Source of the DNA: Anastrepha obliqua
Lineage: Eukaryota; Arthropoda; Insecta; Diptera; Tephritidae
DNA length: 64,000 nt
Assembly: GCF_027943255.1 (NCBI RefSeq)
Contig: NC_072895.1
Coordinates: 79,362,001-79,426,000 of the forward strand
Reading direction: 5' to 3'
The notes beneath the pieces were generated by a model that was not told the origin of the DNA, ran no database searches, and saw nothing but the letters and a program-made list of their open reading frames with translations. A program made the position numbers and the translations under genes. This document shows, in pieces, positions 45,395 to 56,465 of this stretch (position 1 is its first letter; every line of letters starts with the position of its first letter).

Positions 45395-45850
45395 ATCCTT
45401 TATGTCGCCGTAAAGCTCGTACAGCTCATCGCTCTATCGCCTATGATATTCGCCGTCTCCAAAGTGCAAAGGTCCAAAAATCTTCCGCAGAATCTTTCTC
45501 TCAAACACTCCAAGCGACGGCTCATCGGATACTGCCACCGTTAGAACGGACATTATGAGAGCCTTGTAGAGTGTTAGTTTTGTTCGTCAAGAGAGGATTT
45601 CACTACTCAGTTGCCTACTTAGTCCAAAGTAGAACGAAGTCTTTTACAACCTCGAATATATAACTGTCAACAGTGACGTGTGTATCGATACGCGAGTGCG
45701 CCGACTGTTTGTTTGATGATAAGAGGTACTTCGTTTTATCCTCGTTCACCACCAGACCCAGTCTTAAGTCTTTAGGACTAACAAAATCTGTCCTGAAGAT
45801 TTTTCACTCAAGCATGGCCAAGTTAGTTGTCGACCCATTGAAAGGGTCAC
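45395..45850 (-). pseudogene. LINE fragment related to 40440-41170 (minus strand)
   Basis: Nucleotide similarity to 40540-40930 is clear: AGCTCGTACAGCTCATCG, CTCAAACACTCCAAG, ATGAGAGCCTT, GAGTGTTAGTTTTGTTCGTC and ACTTAGTCCAAAGTAG. It encodes the RT C-terminal region on the minus strand. It is decayed and truncated. Confidence 0.75.
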
Positions 45851-46916
45851 ATAGACTATTGCTTAGGATTTCTAACTGACTGTCAATAACAAAGGATTTT
45901 TACAGGAGATGAAAAATAGGTCGCCTTAAGATTAATCAAGAATGGCGATCCAACAGTAATGGTGAGGTAAAAAGCACTTTGAAGTGTATGTTGAATTGCA
46001 AATCCAATCAAGGTCTATAACTCAGATTTAAAGAATAAAGTGATATTTAGAGCTGCCTCCAAGTAGTGAAGTTATCAATTTCAGATGTTGACCATCAACA
46101 ACTAAGGAACTTGCAAAATCGTAAAGCAATCGGGTAACAGCAAGAGACTGCTCCACCTCACATATATTTGGCAATATGGCTGAAAATTATTAGAGCTTTC
46201 TTTGGAATGGATGCCATCTTAGTCTTGCACCAACAGGTTACCTTAGATTCAGACGGTTTAAATTCGTTCGGTATACTCGTAGTACTGATAACGTTCCAAG
46301 TTTTTATTGTATGACTTGCACCAGAACGTAAAATGAAAAACATAAAAATTACATTATAATTAATAACATAAATAAGTGCATTACAAATTAATATACGGTA
46401 ATGACAACATTCGGAAATCAATCAAAATAACTACCGACTTTCAGACTCTGTAGTTGCAACTTTCAGAGCGTAATAATCGTTCAATGAGACAGAATGTTAT
46501 GTAATAGTAAGGCTTCTTATTATTTAATTTGTATGAAAATCCCTAAACACAATTTGATTACCCAATAACCACATTGAAATTACCCACTCAGTTACAGCTC
46601 TTATCTTTAAACTCGCTTTAAATCTTCCCTTTGCCCTTTTCTCTTCCATATTTCTTAATTGATATACTTTCATTTACATACGTATATGTACATATATATA
46701 CGTACTTACTTATGTATGTTCGTTTATATGCAAAATAACAACCTCGTTTACTAACTTTCCTGTTTCATCTCTGGCAACGACAACTTAGCACCTGGGTGCA
46801 AACATTTTGAAGGTCAGCTCGTTTCAAGTAAATGCCATTGCAGATAAATTTAATGAAATAAAAATAAATTAAAAGAAGAAAAGGTGAATAGCAGGGAGCG
46901 AAAAAATAGTAGTTGT
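45851..46916. other. Non-coding stretch
   Basis: A CATA/TATG microsatellite patch lies at 46675-46722. No gene is supported. Confidence 0.45.
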
Positions 46917-46920
46917 TTAA

Positions 46921-47196
46921 CACGTTCCCGCCGGCGCTGTTATTCATGGTCTTCGCCCACAGACGGCAATATTTAAGTCTTTTCGCTCTATCGGAAGCGA
47001 TTGCAGGTCATAAAACGAAATTTTTTCATAAGGGTAGTCGTTTATGGCATCTCATCTCATAGGTACCGTTTAATAAAGTACCATTGGTGGTACACGCCGC
47101 CTCATGAAGCAATCCTGTGCGGGCCACCGCTGGTACACGCCGCCTCATGAAGCAGACTTGTGCCAGCCACCGGTGGTACGCGCCGGCGTGAACGTG
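46921..47196. mobile_element. TTAA-flanked GC-rich MITE with internal repeats
   Basis: TTAA at 46917-46920 and 47197-47200 flanks a 276 bp element. It begins CACGTTCCCGCCGGCGC and ends GCGCCGGCGTGAACGTG, an imperfect inverted repeat of about 17 bp. Inside, TGGTACACGCCGCCTCATG occurs twice about 46 bp apart, followed by a third partial GGTGGTACGCGCC. The short GC-rich element with a TTAA duplication fits a piggyBac-type MITE, a different family from 1188-1919 and 51343-52253. Confidence 0.82.
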
Positions 47197-47200
47197 TTAA

Positions 47201-47589
47201 GCTTTACGTGAGATATCACTTAGCCAAAAATTGTTTCTGACAAAAACGAGGTTTTAAAAATTACAAACATTTCTGTATGAAATGCGAAAAAATTTAAAAT
47301 AATTATTTGCAGAAAAAATTATATCGGTATTTTGGGTCTTCAAAAACTTTTCTTGCGAAAAATGTCTGCTTTTCGAAGGAAGCAGTGAGGGCATTCAGGA
47401 CGATCCACTCTCTTGTCTGTTTTAAAGCTTTTGAGCATCCATCAATTTATAGCAAAACAAAAGTAAAAATTTATATATTTAAATAATAAATCGGTATACA
47501 AGGATTTTCAGTTTTAGCAGACGGAATGGTTAATATTTCCTTTTTGGAGAAATTCGGTCTCTGTGTAAGGTACTTGAATTTGGAAATAT
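47201..47589. other. AT-rich spacer
   Basis: Nothing recognised. Confidence 0.4.
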
Positions 47590-48560
47590 TGTTGGTTGGT
47601 TGGTTGAAGAGGTGATTTACCCAGAATCCAACTAGCGTTTCCTTTTTCTCCGGTTGTTTACAACTGTGACAGTGTGTGTTGTGAGGGATGCCGATTTGGT
47701 TGCTTGGTCCTCGATAGACCTGAAGCCAGTAATTACTGCCGTGAGTCTGCAGACATCTCTTCGTTTCATATTTATCAGTATTGACGTCTGTTTGTAGTTG
47801 TAGGTGGGCCAAAACATTCTGCTAGCTTTGCAGGTTGTCTGGTCTCCCTATCTGCATTTCCCGATTTTTAGATATTTTAAGGAAATTTCATTCTTGATTG
47901 CACCCAGTGGTGTGAATACCGATTCTACAATAATATTGCTCATTGCAGATCCCCCTCTTGCCAGTTTGTCCTCTTTTTCATTTCCTTCAATGTTCCGATT
48001 GTCCGGGTTTTAAGGTAACTTAAAAGAGAAATCTGCAATTAGTACCAAAGAAGCTTCCCCTATTGCCAGTACTTGTCACCGTTGGGATCGTTGGGATGGT
48101 GTAATCGGTCCTCCACGAAGTGAGCTGAGTTGGTCGTAATAATAGACTGGCATTACCATGAGTGTTTTTCCCCCAGCACCCTGCTTAATATAACCTAAAT
48201 GCACTCATGGTAGCCATCTACTTGATATAGTGCTCTACCGGAGTAACTTGTGTCTGTACATTAAGAGCCTCCCTAGGACATGGCCGTAATTGTACCGGAC
48301 GGTCTTTGTATTCCACTAAGTAGTTTGATATTGTAATCTCCGTTAGAGAGCTTTCCACCAAATTATTATAAAATCGGTTAAAGCCCCCTCTTTTTCCAGA
48401 CATACGTTTACAGGCCTGCATAACTATTTCTGCTTTCCTTACCCGTTCTACATATGTTTCCAGCAAAGTTTGGCGTCTAAGATTACTCCTAAGTGCTTTG
48501 TGCTCGATGAAATTGAGAGAGTTTGTCCATCAATTAGTGGTAGGGTAAAATTCTTAAACC
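47590..48560 (-). pseudogene. LINE ORF2 3' half, copy 2 (inverted relative to 28650-30125)
   Basis: The minus strand carries the same blocks as 28650-30125: ACKRMSGKRGGF, CPREALNVQTQVTP, IEGNEKEDKLARGG-like, and HCHSCKQPEKKET. It ends with the tail TCAACCAACCAACCAA read on the minus strand. Relative to copy 1 it lacks an RT segment after the KRGGF block. It also lacks the C-terminal stretch, since GGAAAC joins directly to GCTAGTTGGATTC. It is badly decayed. Confidence 0.82.
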
Positions 48561-48805
48561 TATACTCAAATTAAAGCTTGAGCTAAAGGAGCGTGAATAA
48601 ATTTGAATTAACCCAAGCTTCAAGTTGAATACAGGCAAAAGTCTTTAGTGCCTTGCCTTTTTAAGAAAAGTAGTGGTGAGCTAGCCCAATTAGGTTTTTG
48701 GGGTATAAGGATGGACGTAAGAGACACTTAAGTACGGCCCAGGAGTTTGAAAACGTTCGCCATTTTGAATTTGTAATCTGCGCATCCGGCATCGCGTGCA
48801 TAATA

Positions 48806-49870
48806 CGAGGGGTATATTTTATATTTCGGGATTAGAGAACAAAAACAAATTTTAATCATCGAAAATCACTTTATTGTTTTTCAAAATATTCTCCATGAAG
48901 ATCTATACACTTTTGCATGCGTTTGAACCAATTGTCGAAGCACTTTTGCCACTCTGAATGAGGTACCTCCAAAACATGCATTCTGAATGCCGCAACCGCT
49001 TCTTCAGGTGTCGAAAAACGTTGACCTCTCAGTTTGTTTTTTACGTACGGGAATAAAAAGAAGTCATTCGGTGCCAAGTCAGGACTATACGGCGGATGAC
49101 CCATTAATTCGATGTTTTGGGTGCCCAAAAATGCAGTTGTTTGAGCCGATGTGTGAGAGCTCGCATTGTCCTGGTGAAGAGTGATCCGTCTGGGCAAATT
49201 GGTTTTCCTAATTTCTTGGAAGATAACTGGCAAACAAATGGTTGTGTACCACTCAGAATTTACTGTTCTGCGTTGTTCTAGTGGTACGGTTGCGACATGT
49301 CCAGTTTTTCCGAAAAAACAGGCGACCATTGGCTTGGAAGTGCTTCGTGCGCGAACAACTTTTGTTGGATTTGGCTCATCTTGAAACACCCATACAGTCG
49401 ACTGCTGCTTACTTTCGGGCTCATACGTATAAATCCATGACTCATCACCTGTCACGATGTCATAGACGTGTTTCGAAGCCCCGCGATCGTATTTTTTGGG
49501 CATTTCCTTCGACCAATCGACTCGAGCCTTTTGATCGAGCGATTGACAAATTGTGTGAGATCCAACGCGAACAAATTTTTTTGACAGTCAAATGTTTATA
49601 TAATATTGAATGTATGCTGGTCCCACTAATGCCTAAGATTGTCTCAATCTCACGATAGGTCACATGACGATCTTGCAATATCAGTTCGCGCACGGCATCA
49701 ATGGTTTTCGGAACAACAACTGATTTGGATTTAATTCCATTTTTGGTTAAGTTACTGTAAACAACACAAATAGCGCTGGTATTTCAAAACATTCTGAGTA
49801 CGTAAAAGCCAAAAAATATCAAACTTTGCGATACAGCTTTCAGTTGTCAGATTGCAACACCAGGGTTGTT
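48806..49870 (-). mobile_element. Mariner copy 2, internally deleted and lacking its right end
   Basis: The left end CGAGGGGTATATTTTATATT follows TA (48804-48805) and retains the full terminal repeat spacing lost in copy 1. The sequence closely matches 37579-38862 up to about 49870, where similarity fades without a right terminal repeat. About 200 bp encoding the N-terminal helix-turn-helix is deleted near 49729, and a further 14 bp after it. Confidence 0.88.
48871..49730 (-). pseudogene. Mariner transposase, copy 2
   Basis: Same protein as 37633-38688: from MRELILQDRHVTYREIE through HSILYKHLTVKK. A frameshift near 49535 is visible because QKKARVDW becomes RSKGSSR. The frame then continues through IVTGDESWIYTYEPE, LHQDNASSHTSAQTTAFL and HPPYSPDLAPNDFFLFP, to GEYFEKQ. 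The spacing between the second and third catalytic Asp is the canonical 34. The DNA-binding N-terminus is deleted, so it is inactive. Confidence 0.9.
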
Positions 49871-50719
49871 AAAACTGTTCAAAACTGCTTATAACTTTTT
49901 TTTGGAACTTGCACATATGCTTATTATTGTATGCATGGATGGTTTAATTATAAGCTTCCGATATTTTTTTCTCAGCCAAAATTTCGAAAATTTTCATAAT
50001 TAATCAAACATAGGGAAATTTTATATATCAGTAAGTTACCTCAAACCCACAAAAATTGTGAAATACGTTCAAGATATTAATTATCAGTAAATGAATCCAA
50101 ATTTATAAGCTAGCAAATAAGTCTTAGTTTGGCCCTTCGACTTCTTGTCCAAATCACAGATTTTTTTTCAAATTATTAGAAGAATCTTTTAGTACATTGG
50201 GTTATTCGAATATTTTTAACCGGTGATAATTTTAATGCAAAGCATATATATTCGGATTCACCTAAATATCTGCAATATTTGAAAACACATAAGCGATTCT
50301 ATAAATAAAACTATGTATTTATAAGAAAAAGTAGAACAATGGTAAAAACATACGAGTTTTTAGAATATTCCATGTGGCGATATTCGTTGAATATTTTTCA
50401 AAAAGCCTTCAAAACTCCAGATATTCAACTTATACCGAACATTAGGTAATAAGTTTTATACATATATTTATACATATACACACATTATATTACTGCTAAA
50501 AATTAAATATTACAAAAAAGAAATATTAAGCAATTCATAACGGGCTGACATCGTGGCATTTGTAAATTATTATGGCAAATATACGATACACATATGTACT
50601 GAATCCTGCCATAAGTTTTGTTATAAGTTAAGTCCGTTATAGATATGAAATTATAATACTTTTTTTATTGAAGTTGGTTTTATTTAAACATGTAAATATT
50701 AAAAAAAAAAAATTAATTT
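49871..50719. other. AT-rich non-coding stretch
   Basis: Nothing recognised. Confidence 0.45.
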
Positions 50720-52480
50720 TCATTCGAAATTGTCACTATTTGCTTTTACACAAGCCTTCAAACGATTAGGCTATTCAGTTATCGCAGGACGCACGGTTTC
50801 CATACATATTGACGTCGCTTCTCGAACCAAAGATTATTTGAGACTCTCCAAATTTCAGTGAGGCCCTCGATAGGCAATGTTCTCCAATTCTAACCACAAA
50901 CTGTAGTCCATTGGATTCAGATCTGGACTTCCAGACGGCCAATCTGCTACGGTTATGAACCCAGGAACATTGTTTTTTAGCCATTGCTGGGTGGTTTTTG
51001 CCTTATGGGCTAGAAGATCCAACGCTGCCCATTGTAGACAGTACTGCTCAGCTGCTACACCACGCCTTCTAAGATATCCTCCTGGTACACTTTTGCTTCG
51101 GTGTTACGCCTTTACAACACACTCCCCACCAAGCCATTACGGAAACTGGATGGTGGCCACGTTGAACCCTTGGAATAACATTTTTGCGTCTTTAAAAGTT
51201 TTAGCGCAGATTTTGTCATTTTGTTTATTAAAAACTTCTTCAAAAGAGAAAATTTTTTCATTTGTGAAAAGAATATTTTCATAGCCGTTGACTGCTTCGA
51301 TCGAAGAAGCTGCTTGCATCTGTCGAGTCTAATTTTCTTTAAGGGGGGCCTCTACTGTAAAACTAAAAAAAAATCGATTTTTTACTTTTTGTTGAAACAT
51401 ACTCAGAAAGAACTCCAGAATGTTCCATGAAAATCTTAAAAAGAAATCTTGAATAGTTTTCAAGTTATAAAAGTTTTAGCAAAGCAGGTATAAACTGAGC
51501 GCTCGAGCGGTTTACGGTCATATGCGCTTGATCAAGAGATAAGACGTTCCCTACTCCACAATCGTCGTGAGAAGAAAAAGGTTAAACGTCGCTCTGAATC
51601 CACCCACGAAGCCCGAAAAGCTCGTACAGAGGCTCTTCTTGAAGAGGATAATGAAATATTAAGAGCAGACGAAATGTTATATTATATGGGGCAGGAATAG
51701 CTGATTAAGCTGTAAGTATGAAAAATTTTTTAAGCGTGTTTTTCTCGAAACCACGTTTTCAAAATTGCCCACATCACAGCTCCGTGAAAAATTAACATAT
51801 CAAGCTCAAACTTTGATAGTATATTTTTAACAATATTTACTAGTTTTTAAAGCTATGGTGGGAAAAAATTTATTATTTATAACCCCTTTTTTAATAACAA
51901 AATGACAACAAAAAAATGTCGATTTTTTAAAAAACTTCAAAAATTTTACAAAAAATTTTTTTTTTTGCAAGTAATAGGCTTAACAACTAAAAATAATGAT
52001 ATATAATAAAAAAAATTTGGTTTTTTTCATTTCAGATTTTTTTTAAATGCGCGACAGTGTGGGCAGATTTCAAAAGGCGTTTCGGGGGAGCGGATGTACA
52101 GCTGCCATTTTGAAATGAAAATAAATTTAAAAAATTTTTTTGTACACTCAAGACCTGTGTTTATGTAACCCTAAACTTTTTTTTACTAATTAAATTAATA
52201 CAAGTATGAAAACAAAATCCATGAAAATTTGATTTTTACAGTAGAATCCCCCCTTAAGCGCGTTGTCAAAAGATTATTAGTCGAGCGACGAAATGCTTTC
52301 ATGTGGAGATCATCTCTAATTAGTCTTGACATGGGTCTGGTCGATACATTCATTTTCCTGGATATGATTTTCTGCTTTCTAAAGGGCTTTCTGCGAAATC
52401 TTTCTCGAACGGCTTTTATGACTGCACTGGTTCGAACCACTCGAGGACGACCACTTCTTTGGGAAAAGCTATTGATCGTG
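50720..52480 (-). pseudogene. maT-type (DD37D) transposase relic split by a TTAA element
   Basis: On the minus strand, 52480-52258 encodes a helix-turn-helix end (SIYRTIN), QRSGRPRVVRTSAV, KPFRKQKIISRKMNVS, RLIRDDLHMKAFRRS and NNLLTTRL. 51338-50720 continues with KKIRLDRCKQLL, then after a frameshift ILFTNEKIFSFEEVFNKQND. After further frame changes come a WWGVCCKGVTP-like stretch and the C-terminal PNRLKACVKANSDNFE and a stop. This is the order of maT-family transposases. The second and third catalytic residues are in heavily damaged sequence. Skipping the TTAA element joins LLTTRL directly to KKIRLDR in frame. Confidence 0.86.
51343..52253. mobile_element. TTAA-flanked element inserted into the maT relic
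   Basis: TTAA at 51339-51342 and 52254-52257 flanks a 911 bp element. Its ends are GGGGGGCCTCTACTGTAAAA and, inverted, GGGGGGATTCTACTGTAAAA, 18 of 20 matching. The AT-rich interior shares the CGTTTTCAAAAT region with 1188-1919. On the + strand 51495-51700 is open and ends with a lysine/arginine-rich then acidic stretch (RREKKKVKRRSESTHEARKA, then LLEEDNEILRADEMLYYMG), possibly the last exon of the parent element's protein. A GCAAAGCAG acceptor-like site precedes it. Confidence 0.88.
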
Positions 52481-52678
52481 TGGTAAATTGAAATATGTAT
52501 TAAGTTTCTTCAGCAATTCGTAAATTCACTTCAGACGTATGGGAAAAGCTATTGATCGTGCGGTAAATTGAATTATTAAGTTTCTTCAGCAATTCGTAAA
52601 TTCACTTCAGACGTATGGGAAAAGCTATTGATCGTGCGGTAAATTCAAATATTAAGTTTCTTCAGCAATTCGTAAATC
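52461..52678. repeat. Tandem repeat of about 78 bp, 2.8 units
   Basis: Units start with GGGAAAAGCTATTGATCGTG at 52461, 52541 and 52617; they are 80 bp, 76 bp and a partial unit. Each contains AAGTTTCTTCAGCAATTCG. On the minus strand the unit overlaps the maT helix-turn-helix coding (SIYRTIN), so the array is probably a local duplication of that part of the transposase gene. Confidence 0.9.
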
Positions 52679-52680
52679 TC

Positions 52681-53295
52681 AGTTGCACTTTTATAATGCA
52701 CGAGTAGACAATACATACGAATAAAAGCAAAAATAAAAATAAAGGAACTTTTTTCAGCGAACTTGTCCTCGCCGTACCCATTGTAGAATTTGTCACAGAA
52801 TTTATGGCACGACTAAGTACATTTTGTTGTTGTGTTGCCATGGCTATTTGCACTTAATTGTCCAATACACTATTATAAATGCAACAGACATATTTGTATC
52901 TATGAAATTATAACAATGGACTATCGCAGACATTCTTGTAAGTCGTCTATGCAGAGTATATGCTACAATTCGGGTGCGCGCCGTCAAATTGCTCTACCAA
53001 CAAATGGAGAGTTGTTTTGCAACCTTCAATCTGCAGAAACATTTTCTTGGCAGAAACTCATTCGGAGGTTTGCCTTTGCATACAGAATGTCAAGCATCTA
53101 GCTAATATCCACAATGAGTACCCACGGCTTCCGCGTTAATGAAAATTCTATATTTTGCCTCAATATTTTAGAACATTAGGGCAGCTCATAATTATTTACT
53201 TTTATTTGTCCTTTTCATCCGTGATATTGGCGCTTGTTTCAAATAATCCAGATATCTACTCATAAAGATTTTTTTATATATATATACATATATAT
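52681..53295. other. Non-coding spacer
   Basis: A short frame at 52832-53101 (+) has no recognisable domain. The stretch ends in a TA tract. Confidence 0.4.
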
Positions 53296-53923
53296 TAGAC
53301 CGGGTCGATTTGTGGGGAGGCAAAAAAATCGCCCATTGCTCTGTGAAAATCATATTCTGGGGATCAAAATAAGAAACTTTGCCGAAGGAACCATACCTCT
53401 AAAACGAATTCTGATGTCCCCCAATTTACAGTTCTGCCGTCTACGGCAGTACATTATTTTTCAAGTTCATAATTTTTTTTAGTTTCTTTTAACTCACTTG
53501 AATTAAGGGAAAAAATAGATATTATTATAAATAAATAATAAATATTAATATAAATAAATAAAAATAAAGAAAAAACATAACCATTTAGCTGATTTTTTCA
53601 TGTAAAGGCCAAAAATGGTGATATTTTGAAATGATTGTATGGGGAACCCCCTAGGGGAGTTCCAGGGGGTGTGCCACTGGCATGGGTGGATCGGCCGTCC
53701 AAAGTTTGTGGGGGTCGGTCATACATTTGGACTCGATTGGAGCACTCTAAATGGGTCAAAGTGGGATTTTTCAAAATTTACCCCTACCCAAAAGTTCGAC
53801 CCAAATTGGGGGACATCAGAATTCGTTTTAGAGGCATGGTTCCTTCGGCAAAGTTTCTTATTTTGATCCCTAGAATACGATTTTCACACAGCAATGAGCG
53901 ATTTTTAAATGGACCCGACCTAA
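53296..53923. mobile_element. Element with ~125 bp terminal inverted repeats
   Basis: The left arm (53296-53428) and right arm (53803-53923) are inverted copies sharing GGGATCAAAATAAGAAACTT, TGCCGAAGGAACCAT and CTAAAACGAATTCTGATGTC with few differences. The outermost bases read ATTAGACCGGGTCGATT and AATGGACCCGACCTAAT. The loop includes a GC-rich patch (53640-53720). There is no transposase; the overlapping frames on both strands come from the palindrome. Superfamily undetermined; TA/TATATA flanks make the target duplication unreadable. Confidence 0.82.
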
Positions 53924-55429
53924 TATATATATGGTATATAGTATATGTTATGTGGTATAATATGAGTTTTTTCTTCAGCAAGTGTCGGAGCTATCCCAGC
54001 ATTTTAAGTTTTTCTTCAAATTTCAACATTGAAGTATGTATTTAATTTAATTTTTAGTGTGGAAGCGAAATTTATTATATGATACTTTTTTTCTACCAAT
54101 TTAATTGAATTCGTTTAATTAAAAATGTAGCTTAAAGCATTTTTAAATCAAGTGGCGCTATTTTATCAGCCAAATCTGTATATTTGTTTCTTATTAGTAA
54201 AACTTAGTGTTGTTGGTTTCTATTTTTGCCCTTCATTTAATGGCCCATATTTAATGTTGTTGTTGCTTTATGACAAACACATCGACGTAGTGTTAACATG
54301 TTTAGCTCGAATTTTACTTGGTTTGCTAGTGATTTCCTCTAAATCCATGGCTCTTCTATTCGTTTTTAGCTGCTACTGTCATTTCTGGTTTGTTTGTTTA
54401 CTAGCCATTTGGTGTAGTTTTATTTACTAGTGTCAGCCACTTTTTGTCGGATAAATTAGCATAAAATGTTGAAAAATTTATTAGCTGAAATTACTTTAGC
54501 TCATACGACGACGACGTGCAAGGGTGACTAAATGCATTTACTTTTGAAATCATTGCACATGATTTACTTGTTTTATTACTGATTTTTTTTTTTTTAATTT
54601 TAATTTGAAGTGTATGCAGAAAGGCTTTTGATTTTGTAATTTAATTGAGAATGAAATATATGAGAGAATTTGTTTTAAGACGATCAAGTACTTTTATGAA
54701 ACTAGCGGTTATACTAATTGCCTTAAAATAAATTTTACAGAAATTGATAAATTAAAGAAGTGACTAAATAATTACATTTTATATACCCGGCGTAAGTTTT
54801 CATTGGATTGTAAGCAAAGGCAAATTAATATTGTCCGCCTATTGTCATATTTATTGTAGTATAGTTAAATGATTGTTATAACATTCCGCAAGAAGGCCCC
54901 ATTCGATATGACAAAATTTAATATTCCAAAATTTTGTAATATTCGCATACTTTCTTTGACGTCATCCACCATAATAGATGTTCCTCATTAGTTGCTGACA
55001 CATCGAATTATTTGAAATTTTGAACGCAACCGTTAAACTGAAGGAGGACGGACTTATTTTCCGATTTGATTTATTTCATTTCAATTTTATTGCAGTCTAT
55101 GTTACAAAAATCTTACAAACTTCTAAAGTGAATATAGAAATACATGATCTCTTACGGCCTACAAAAATAAGCAAATCGACATACATAATTAATGTTTATT
55201 TAAATAATTTAATAAGTAAAAATGTTAAATATTGTTTAGCTAAAGAGTTATATTCTCTCAAAGTTCTATTTACAGGAGCATAAAAGGCATAAACAATTCC
55301 AACTCGCTCCAAGAAGAACAGAACATTATACCGCTGATTTCCATATACTTATAAAGAGTACTCAAATTAGAGGTGTCGGATTTTAAGTTGTGCCGTAATT
55401 CGGCTATCAGTAAACACCAATTTTGAATG
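53924..55429. other. AT-rich non-coding stretch
   Basis: Frames at 54152-54430 and 55020-55283 (+) are AT-driven. No gene is supported. Confidence 0.45.
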
Positions 55430-55870
55430 ACTCGCTAGAGGAATTCAGTCGTTATCTCGTGAAAAACTTAAGTAATGTATGCTTTCAATGCCTCAATCAA
55501 AGCTCGTTTATCCACAAAGCATTTATACTTTATATACCCCCCAAATAAAATTCCAAAGGTGTGACATCACATGATCTTGGTGGCCAATCCACTGGTTCGA
55601 GACGAGAGATAAATTGCTCACCGAAACGACGACGCAGAAATCCATTGTTTCACGGGATGTATGGCACATTGCGCCTTCTTATTGTCATTTATCATGGCGT
55701 GATAGCTTTTGCCACTCACTGTTACATTGGCGCGAGCCTCGTCTTTGAATATGGGCCTACTCGTATTGTTGCTTTCAATGGATGTAATGGCTGTTCTTGA
55801 ATAGCTTCGGGTTGCTCTTCGGCCTCAAATCTGGCCTAGTTTCCTTTTTCGAATAGGTTTAGGTTTAGAT
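55430..55870 (-). pseudogene. DD41D mariner transposase fragment
   Basis: Minus-strand blocks: RFEAEEQPEAIQEQPLHPLK, VGPYSK, then after breaks NNGFLRRRFGEQFISRLEPV and DWPPRSCDVTPLEFYLGG. The WPPRSCD-TPL signature is shared with 20430-21053. The residue at the third catalytic position is Glu (PLEF) instead of Asp. The ends are not defined. Confidence 0.75.
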
Positions 55871-56465
55871 TATACTGGCTGGCGGAAGCCACGCAGAGGA
55901 CATTTTGGTCCATAACGATACCAGATCAGAGTCCTATTGAGCAAAAAAAGGTACAACACTCAAGAGGCGCGTACTGTTCGCGAATTTTAGGAGTCGCTCA
56001 AGCTCCAGTTCAGGGATAGCTTCTAGCCTTTCAAAGCTGAGAACACCCAGGTAGCATAGTCTAGTTTTCGAGAGAGCAGGACAGTAGCATAGAAGATGCT
56101 ACAGAGTTTCTCTTGTAGCCGGCTCATAATATTTTCTGCAAACATCGTTAGATTTAACTTATAAACGTGTGCTGCAACTAGGCAGTGCCCTGTTAGTTTA
56201 CCAACAGGGTTCTGCAGTTCCTTCTATCGAACGATATAACCGATTGAGCATACTTGTCATCATATACGTGTTTACACATGATCCTGGCAACTTTGAAATT
56301 GGTTAAGCTAAGCCGTCTGCCTTTTGCTTTTCTAAGCATGCGTTCCTCTAGTTCTTTTTGAATTGTGCGCAGGGGTTTAAGTATCTGACTTGATCCCCTG
56401 CATCTTTAGCTATTCCATCCACTGGCTCATTTTCCTCTATACTTTTATGCCCAGGAACCCTCACT
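55871..56465 (-). pseudogene. LINE RNase H / zinc-knuckle fragment
   Basis: Minus-strand translation reads VRVPGHKSIEENEPVDGIAK (end of RNase H, about 56460-56400), then the Cys/His region VCRKYYEPATRETL and HLLCYCPALSKTRLCYLG (about 56140-56030), followed by ELERLLKFANSTRLL. This is a third RNase H-bearing LINE family, distinct from 4655-5260 and 28650-30125. It is truncated and decayed. Confidence 0.8.

Noticed and set aside
52461..52678. CRISPR-like array
   Set aside because: Contiguous tandem repeats with no unique spacers, in eukaryotic DNA, overlapping a transposase gene.
53635..54045. 136-codon plus-strand frame and opposing frames
   Set aside because: They arise from the inverted arms and GC-rich loop of the palindromic element; the same peptide appears at both arms because of the repeat.
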